From DATKMP01 sp035541775 (GTDB taxonomy: Bacteria; Bacteroidota; Ignavibacteria; UBA10030), in contig DATKMP010000181.1 of assembly GCA_035541775.1 (NCBI GenBank), positions 1-9,103 of the forward strand: a DNA stretch of 9,103 nt, in the 5' to 3' direction. The notes below the pieces were generated by a model. The model was not told where the DNA came from and made no database searches. It saw nothing but the letters and a program-made list of their open reading frames with translations. A program made the translations under genes and the position numbers. Position 1 is the stretch's first letter. Every line of letters begins with the position of its first letter. Positions 5,171-9,103 of this stretch are shown piece after piece.

Positions 5171-5899
5171 ATGAAATTTTTTTTATTAGGTATCTCGTTG
5201 ATAATTCCAACCTCCATTTTGTTCGCTCAATTATCAAGTAATAATCTTCATAAAAATCAAAATATACCTGCTGCAAAAGATAGTATCGATTCATCCTCGC
5301 CGATAGAAAAAATCGAAACGAGCCATAACGATCATCGAGATGAAATTGATGTCGATTCTACAGAAGCTGTGATTACGGTAGAACCGGAAGATGCCTTTGG
5401 AGCTTACATCACACTCATTAAAAAAGTCAAAACAGAAGTTCACCTCCATACCGTGACTGAAATTGCAATGTCGCCTGATACCGTAGGCACTTGGACGGTT
5501 CCACTTTCCATCCAGTTATCAACAGGAATTTATGATTTGATCTTACGTAAAAAAGGTTTCAAAGATGTTATCAAGCAGCATGAATTCTCTAAGGAATGGG
5601 ATAGTCTTTCAATTTATATGATTTCGTACGAGCATATACAGCACAACCGCAATGTTGCCAATAACGTTAAGTGGGTATTCGGTGGCATTGCAGCCATCGC
5701 TGGTATTGCATCGCTATATTTTTATGATAGAGTGTCTGTTCATCAAAACCGATATAATGCTGCAATCGATGTAAATGAAATACAAAACGAACGGAATGAT
5801 ATTGAACGTTATCGTAAAGCATTTCGCACATCAACCGGTATTTTATTTCCCGCTGCTTCGGGATTTACCATTGCATGGATTGTTGAATTATCTCTTTAA
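5171..5899 (+). CDS. Exported PEGA-like protein with two C-terminal membrane helices
   Basis: I recognise the architecture but not a named family in this 242-residue protein. Residues 1-20 form a signal peptide ending FAQ. Residues 21-65 are a polar, Asp/Ser-rich linker. Residues about 66-150 resemble a PEGA-type beta domain: VITVEPEDAFGAYITL, then LSIQLSTGIYDLILRKKGFKDV, where 'the prize for a stiff beta hairpin' is the G-Y-D-L-x-x-K-K-x-G-F-K signature. Two hydrophobic helices follow at 168-185 and 221-240. They are joined by a charged helical stretch with YNAAIDVNEIQNERNDIERYRKAFRTS, as in FCB-group PEGA proteins with a terminal membrane hairpin. The beta domain would be periplasmic and the helices in the inner membrane. 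It is the first gene of the putative operon, with a weak ribosome binding site (AAAGAA, 5157-5162) and its stop abutting the next frame. Role unknown; anchoring or sensing is a guess. Confidence 0.7.
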   Translation: MKFFLLGISLIIPTSILFAQLSSNNLHKNQNIPAAKDSIDSSSPIEKIETSHNDHRDEIDVDSTEAVITVEPEDAFGAYITLIKKVKTEVHLHTVTEIAMSPDTVGTWTVPLSIQLSTGIYDLILRKKGFKDVIKQHEFSKEWDSLSIYMISYEHIQHNRNVANNVKWVFGGIAAIAGIASLYFYDRVSVHQNRYNAAIDVNEIQNERNDIERYRKAFRTSTGILFPAASGFTIAWIVELSL

Positions 5900-5905
5900 G
5901 TGATT

Positions 5906-5910
5906 GGTGA
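5906..5910 (+). promoter_or_regulatory. Ribosome binding site choosing the ATG at 5915
   Basis: GGTGA lies four bases before ATG 5915. The alternative GTG at 5900 touches the stop codon of the previous gene and would add five residues (MIGDD) ahead of the signal peptide. I prefer 5915, though the choice is not certain. Confidence 0.5.
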
Positions 5911-5914
5911 TGAT

Positions 5915-7900
5915 ATGATAGCGCTGAGAAAAAAGAACGTATTGATAAAAACAAGTGGCAAATTATTTATTCCTGTGGTTTTTTTATGCTGCTGTGTGGT
6001 CTTCGGATCTTGCAACACACCGGTAGAATATAAAAACCCATTTGATCCGAGCATACAAATCGATCCACCCTCTGATCTTGTTATCGATTCAATGTCAGAA
6101 ACTTCGGTAACGTTAAGTTGGAAGAATAACTTTAATGTTAGCAGCCAGGAACAATTGTCGAAGATACGAACAGTTATTTTTTATGCATATCAGCCTTTTT
6201 ATGGATATAATAATAATATTTATAATATTGAGTATATTTTTATTCCAGTAGATACTGTATCTGGTTCGATTCATACGGCAACTATTAATAGGGTTTTTGA
6301 ACCATCAACTTTCCATGCATTTGCAGTTTATACACTTGCCGGTAAAGATACGAGTTTGTACTCAAATGTTGTTACTACAACAAATTATACTGGCTCCTTA
6401 AGTCCTTCCAGTTTAAACGCAACGTATGTGAATGCCGCATCTTGTAAATTACAATGGCAGGATAATTCCACAAGCGAACGTTCGTTTGTTATTGAAAGAA
6501 AAAATTCCGGAGATACTTCATTTACTCGTATTGCTCAAGTTCCTGCAAACACAACAACTTTTGTGGACACAACCATACGGTATCATGGTGACACTGTGTA
6601 TTATCGAGTCTATGCTGATTTTGGAAATGGGTTATTAAGTCCTTCTTGTAATGCTTATGAATATGTTCCATTGGTTGCACCAACATTGTCAAATTCCCTG
6701 GTGTCAAAAAATTTATACGTTTCGTTATTTTGGAAAAACAATGTTACGTACGGTGATGGATTTATCATTGAACGTGCTCAAAAGGGGAGCAATTTTAATG
6801 AAATTCAACGTATATCAATATCGGATACTGCCTATATTGATCAATCGCCCGATACCACGATCGAATATATTTATCGTGTTAAATTATTTGCTGGAACACA
6901 TGTAAGCGATCCATCGAATTCCATCGATCTTGTTTTTGGCCCCAAGGCAACATTAAATAATACCTATTCAGGAGATTACGGAACAATGTCTGCTTCTCCT
7001 GATCATTCACTCATTGCATTGACCGGAGATATGAATGGAACCATCACCATCATGAATTCATCGACAATGCAAACAGTGAAACAATTCCAAAATAGCGATA
7101 TCGTTGCCTCTTCCGTCGATATTAGTTCAGACAATCAATTTGTCGCCGCTGGCTTTACCGACAATACCAACAACACAGGAATGATAAAAATATGGCGATT
7201 GAGCGATGGATCGTTATATAAAGGATGGAATCGACCGAACCCGGTATCTTCGGTCCGGTTTAGCCCCGATGGTTTATTCATCGCGGCGGATGGAGATACA
7301 GGCAAAACGATTAATTTTGATGTTAATGATGGTCTTTATCTTCCAGGTTCAATGAGTATAATCGATATCAAAACAGATACCGTTGTTCATACTCTTTCAG
7401 GAAACAAGATTGTCTTTGCACCTAATCAACTAAAAGTTGCTTCCATTGGAAGCGGGCAAGTATTAGTATGGTCATTGCCAGATGGATCGCCTTGGTCAAC
7501 ATTTAGCTATACTTTTTTTTCCCAAACTTCTTCGCCTACACAGATGAAATTTTTTAATTCAGGAATACAAGTAGCAATTGCTATCCAAAATTTTATCCTT
7601 CTTTGGAATATTCAGCAAAATAGTTCTACTTCCATACAATTTACAGAGCATCCAGTAGATAATTTCTCATCCATTATTCAAGATATTGATTTATCCAGCG
7701 ATAACAACTATATGTGCATATATTCAGCACGTTTTCTCTATATAAAAAATATGGTAAGTTGGACAAATATTAGTGCACTAAATATTGGCAGTGGAATTAA
7801 TGCTCTTTTGTATCTGTCAAATAATCGAATTATCGCGGCTGGTTACAGGGGGATTAACGATTTCTATCTTACAAAACAATGGACAACTCCAGTTCCCTAG
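5915..7900 (+). CDS. Large lipoprotein with FnIII domains and a WD40-like propeller
   Basis: The 661-residue product starts with a positively charged then hydrophobic signal, LFIPVVFLCCCVVFGSC. Cys33 is the probable lipidated residue; the lipobox FGSC is slightly atypical. KNPFDP follows it, a motif common in lipoproteins of FCB-like bacteria. Three fibronectin type III-like domains follow at about 51-155 (DPPSDLVIDSMSETSVTLSWKNN), 163-251 (LNATYVNAASCKLQWQDNSTSERSFVIERK) and 252-341 (VSLFWKNNVTYGDGFIIERA). Residues about 345-655 form a WD40-like propeller with blades ending in IKIWRLSDGS, VLVWSLPDGS and FILLWNIQQN and beginnings such as VSSVRFSPDG. Both kinds of domain bind proteins or carbohydrates, and no catalytic motif is visible. 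The protein is likely tethered to a membrane, facing the periplasm or outside. It lies 15 bases after the PEGA-like gene. Partner and ligand unknown. Confidence 0.78.
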   Translation: MIALRKKNVLIKTSGKLFIPVVFLCCCVVFGSCNTPVEYKNPFDPSIQIDPPSDLVIDSMSETSVTLSWKNNFNVSSQEQLSKIRTVIFYAYQPFYGYNNNIYNIEYIFIPVDTVSGSIHTATINRVFEPSTFHAFAVYTLAGKDTSLYSNVVTTTNYTGSLSPSSLNATYVNAASCKLQWQDNSTSERSFVIERKNSGDTSFTRIAQVPANTTTFVDTTIRYHGDTVYYRVYADFGNGLLSPSCNAYEYVPLVAPTLSNSLVSKNLYVSLFWKNNVTYGDGFIIERAQKGSNFNEIQRISISDTAYIDQSPDTTIEYIYRVKLFAGTHVSDPSNSIDLVFGPKATLNNTYSGDYGTMSASPDHSLIALTGDMNGTITIMNSSTMQTVKQFQNSDIVASSVDISSDNQFVAAGFTDNTNNTGMIKIWRLSDGSLYKGWNRPNPVSSVRFSPDGLFIAADGDTGKTINFDVNDGLYLPGSMSIIDIKTDTVVHTLSGNKIVFAPNQLKVASIGSGQVLVWSLPDGSPWSTFSYTFFSQTSSPTQMKFFNSGIQVAIAIQNFILLWNIQQNSSTSIQFTEHPVDNFSSIIQDIDLSSDNNYMCIYSARFLYIKNMVSWTNISALNIGSGINALLYLSNNRIIAAGYRGINDFYLTKQWTTPVP

Positions 7901-7908
7901 AAAATATT

Positions 7909-7913
7909 GGAAG
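7909..7913 (+). promoter_or_regulatory. Ribosome binding site choosing the ATG at 7919
   Basis: GGAAG lies five bases before ATG 7919. This makes the four-codon-longer TTG start at 7907 unlikely, since the binding site would lie inside it. Confidence 0.55.
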
Positions 7914-7918
7914 ATCGA

Positions 7919-8470
7919 ATGATAAAAGTAACAAGACATATTGTAATTTTTTTTTATGTAATGACGTGCATTACATTTTATTCTTGCAGATTTTTTACGG
8001 AGCCGGATCCGTATGTAAATAAAAGCGCTATTTCACCACAAGCGCACTATAAGACTGCGTCATTGGTAGACTACTCTGTCGATCAAATTGTCTCCGGAAC
8101 CATTACTCCACATTTTCTTTCTGATATAAGTTTAACGAATCTCGATTCGATATTTTTTTGTGTCGATTCAATTCGTGTGTTGGCATTACATACAAATAAT
8201 TTATGGTCTGGCACTTGGGATTACATTCACAGCAACTATGATTTTTCGTTTGATGTTAATACAAATTTATGGTCAAATGGAAAGCATAGTATTATCATCT
8301 ATAGTTATGCCAGGCCTACACTCAATGATTCATTGGGATTATTTAGTCTTGTTACTAATACACTTTTTGTTTATCAAACAAGTTTAATATTTGATAATGC
8401 ATCACCGGCAGCTTCAACAAATAATTCAAGGTCGATCAGGAATAAAAATTCTCTCCTTTCATGGTTCTGA
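7919..8470 (+). CDS. Small lipoprotein with a bacterial Ig-like domain
   Basis: This 183-residue protein begins MIKVTRHIVIFFYVMTCITFYSC, a lipoprotein-type signal whose probable lipidated residue is Cys23. The lipobox FYSC is weak, with aromatic residues at -3 and -2. From about residue 52 to 134 the pattern VSGTITP ... LDSIFFCVDSIRVLAL ... YDFSFDVNTNLWSNGKHSIIIYSYA resembles a single Ig-like domain of the Big_7 kind, in which VSG opens the fold and a D-x-(N)-x-W/L-x-N/D-G-x-H-x-I strand closes it. The C-terminal 40 residues are polar (SPAASTNNSRSIRNKNS) and end in LLSWF. It starts 18 bases after the large lipoprotein and 70 bases before the barrel gene, so it is probably part of the same envelope operon. 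No known family name can be given, and it may act as an adaptor between its neighbours. Confidence 0.65.
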   Translation: MIKVTRHIVIFFYVMTCITFYSCRFFTEPDPYVNKSAISPQAHYKTASLVDYSVDQIVSGTITPHFLSDISLTNLDSIFFCVDSIRVLALHTNNLWSGTWDYIHSNYDFSFDVNTNLWSNGKHSIIIYSYARPTLNDSLGLFSLVTNTLFVYQTSLIFDNASPAASTNNSRSIRNKNSLLSWF

Positions 8471-8499
8471 TCAAGGTTGATATCTTTTTCACCTGCACT

Positions 8500-8522
8500 T
8501 CAACCAATCAAAGGATTGTTGA
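8500..8522 (+). promoter_or_regulatory. Hairpin just before the barrel gene ribosome binding site
   Basis: TCAAC-CAATC (8500-8509) pairs with GATTG-TTGA (8514-8522), nine base pairs with one bulged C and a 4-base AAAG loop. TTTT (8523-8526) and then the Shine-Dalgarno GGAG (8527-8530) follow at once. It could attenuate transcription slightly or shape access to the ribosome binding site. The stem is AT-rich and the T-run short. Confidence 0.35.
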
Positions 8523-8540
8523 TTTTGGAGAAACACCATA

Positions 8541-9103
8541 ATGAAAAACGTATTACTCGGTATTTTCTTGATATTTGTTTTTCCTCGCATAGCGATTTCA
8601 AAACGCAAACCAGATCCACCGATGACATATGATGCATATATTTCTGTTGGATACGGTTCAACTGTACCAAGTGGTGTTAGTGATTTGTATAATTCTTATA
8701 TTAATAATTATCAATCATTGGGTGTTCCCGTGCAGAACCAAATAAAATATGGGCCAACCGCAATTTTAAATTCAGGATTATTATTTAGCATCGTCGATGA
8801 TATTTATTTAGGAATGACATTTGATTATTTTTATTCACCTGCATATTCGAATTATCAAGATTCTTTCGGCTCTCTGAAAATTAATGGAACATTGCAGTCA
8901 TACGATATAACAATGAAGTTCAGATATGTTCCAGATTATATTGGCAAATTTCCCGTCATGTTAAATTTTCAAGCTGGAGCGTGTCATACATATTTATCGA
9001 CGATGCAAGAAATTCAATTTACAACTCTCCCGATCAATACAAATAATCTAAAAATGAACTGTGATGGATGGGGACCTACATTTCAACTTACGATTGGAAC
9101 GGC
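8541..9103 (+). CDS. Probable outer-membrane beta-barrel protein (3' end outside window)
   Basis: ATG 8541 opens a frame with no stop to the window end: 187 complete codons, C-terminus missing. GGAG ten bases upstream supports the start. Residues 1-20 (MKNVLLGIFLIFVFPRIAIS) are a signal peptide ending AIS. The rest alternates short hydrophobic-aromatic strands with polar turns: DAYISVGYGSTV (31-42), GPTAILNSGLLFSIVDDIYLGMTFDYFY (71-98), TLQSYDITMKFRYVP (117-131), FPVMLNFQAGACHTYL (137-152) and GPTFQLTIGT (178-187). Glycines and aromatic residues fall at strand ends, as in 8- to 14-stranded porin-like or OmpW/OmpA-like barrels. I cannot name the family. It is the fourth gene of the putative envelope operon and the likely outer-membrane component. 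A lone Cys148 and Cys173 are visible. Confidence 0.65.
   Translation, partial: MKNVLLGIFLIFVFPRIAISKRKPDPPMTYDAYISVGYGSTVPSGVSDLYNSYINNYQSLGVPVQNQIKYGPTAILNSGLLFSIVDDIYLGMTFDYFYSPAYSNYQDSFGSLKINGTLQSYDITMKFRYVPDYIGKFPVMLNFQAGACHTYLSTMQEIQFTTLPINTNNLKMNCDGWGPTFQLTIGT

Noticed and set aside
6432..6905. Short frames within the large lipoprotein gene
   Set aside because: Out-of-frame shadows in AT-rich coding DNA, lacking start signals.

Overview
The window looks like a chromosome segment from a Gram-negative, menaquinone-using bacterium. I infer a member of the Bacteroidota/Chlorobiota/Ignavibacteria (FCB) neighbourhood. The grounds are a MenA-type prenyltransferase, lipoproteins with a lipobox-like cysteine followed closely by an NPFDP motif and fibronectin type III (FnIII) repeats, a PEGA-like envelope protein and the start of a probable outer-membrane beta-barrel. 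The two best promoter-like sites are of sigma70 TTGACA/TATAAT type, and most genes have purine-rich ribosome binding sites. Phylum placement rests on protein style only.

Left half (1-4878), housekeeping genes of moderate GC. After a gene-free edge (1-230) with a strong bidirectional terminator comes a prohibitin-like SPFH membrane protein on the minus strand. Divergent from it is a plus-strand pair, an inositol monophosphatase-family phosphatase and a GNAT acetyltransferase of the phosphinothricin/methionine-sulfoximine type. Convergent with these is ornithine aminotransferase (rocD, minus strand). It is divergent from menA (plus strand), and the two share a 149-bp intergenic region with a promoter for each side and small palindromes between and after them.

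Boundary (4875-5031). A 141-bp element with imperfect terminal inverted repeats and a perfect 8-bp target-site duplication, GTAAATTT, sits directly after menA. The left copy of the duplication contains the menA stop codon. The element encodes nothing and its middle is a 33+3+33-base imperfect palindrome, so it is a MITE-like non-autonomous insertion that left the MenA protein unchanged.

Right half (5032-9103), visibly more AT-rich. A TTGACA-N17-TATCAT promoter and a leader with two near-palindromic 12-base repeats precede four closely spaced genes in one direction, all apparently exported. They are a PEGA-like protein with two C-terminal membrane helices, a large lipoprotein with three FnIII-like domains and a WD40-like propeller, a small lipoprotein with one bacterial Ig-like domain, and a probable outer-membrane beta-barrel cut by the window end. 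I read them as an envelope operon of unknown purpose. It is the best candidate here for an undescribed system, though no enzymatic domain is visible and the operon continues past the window.
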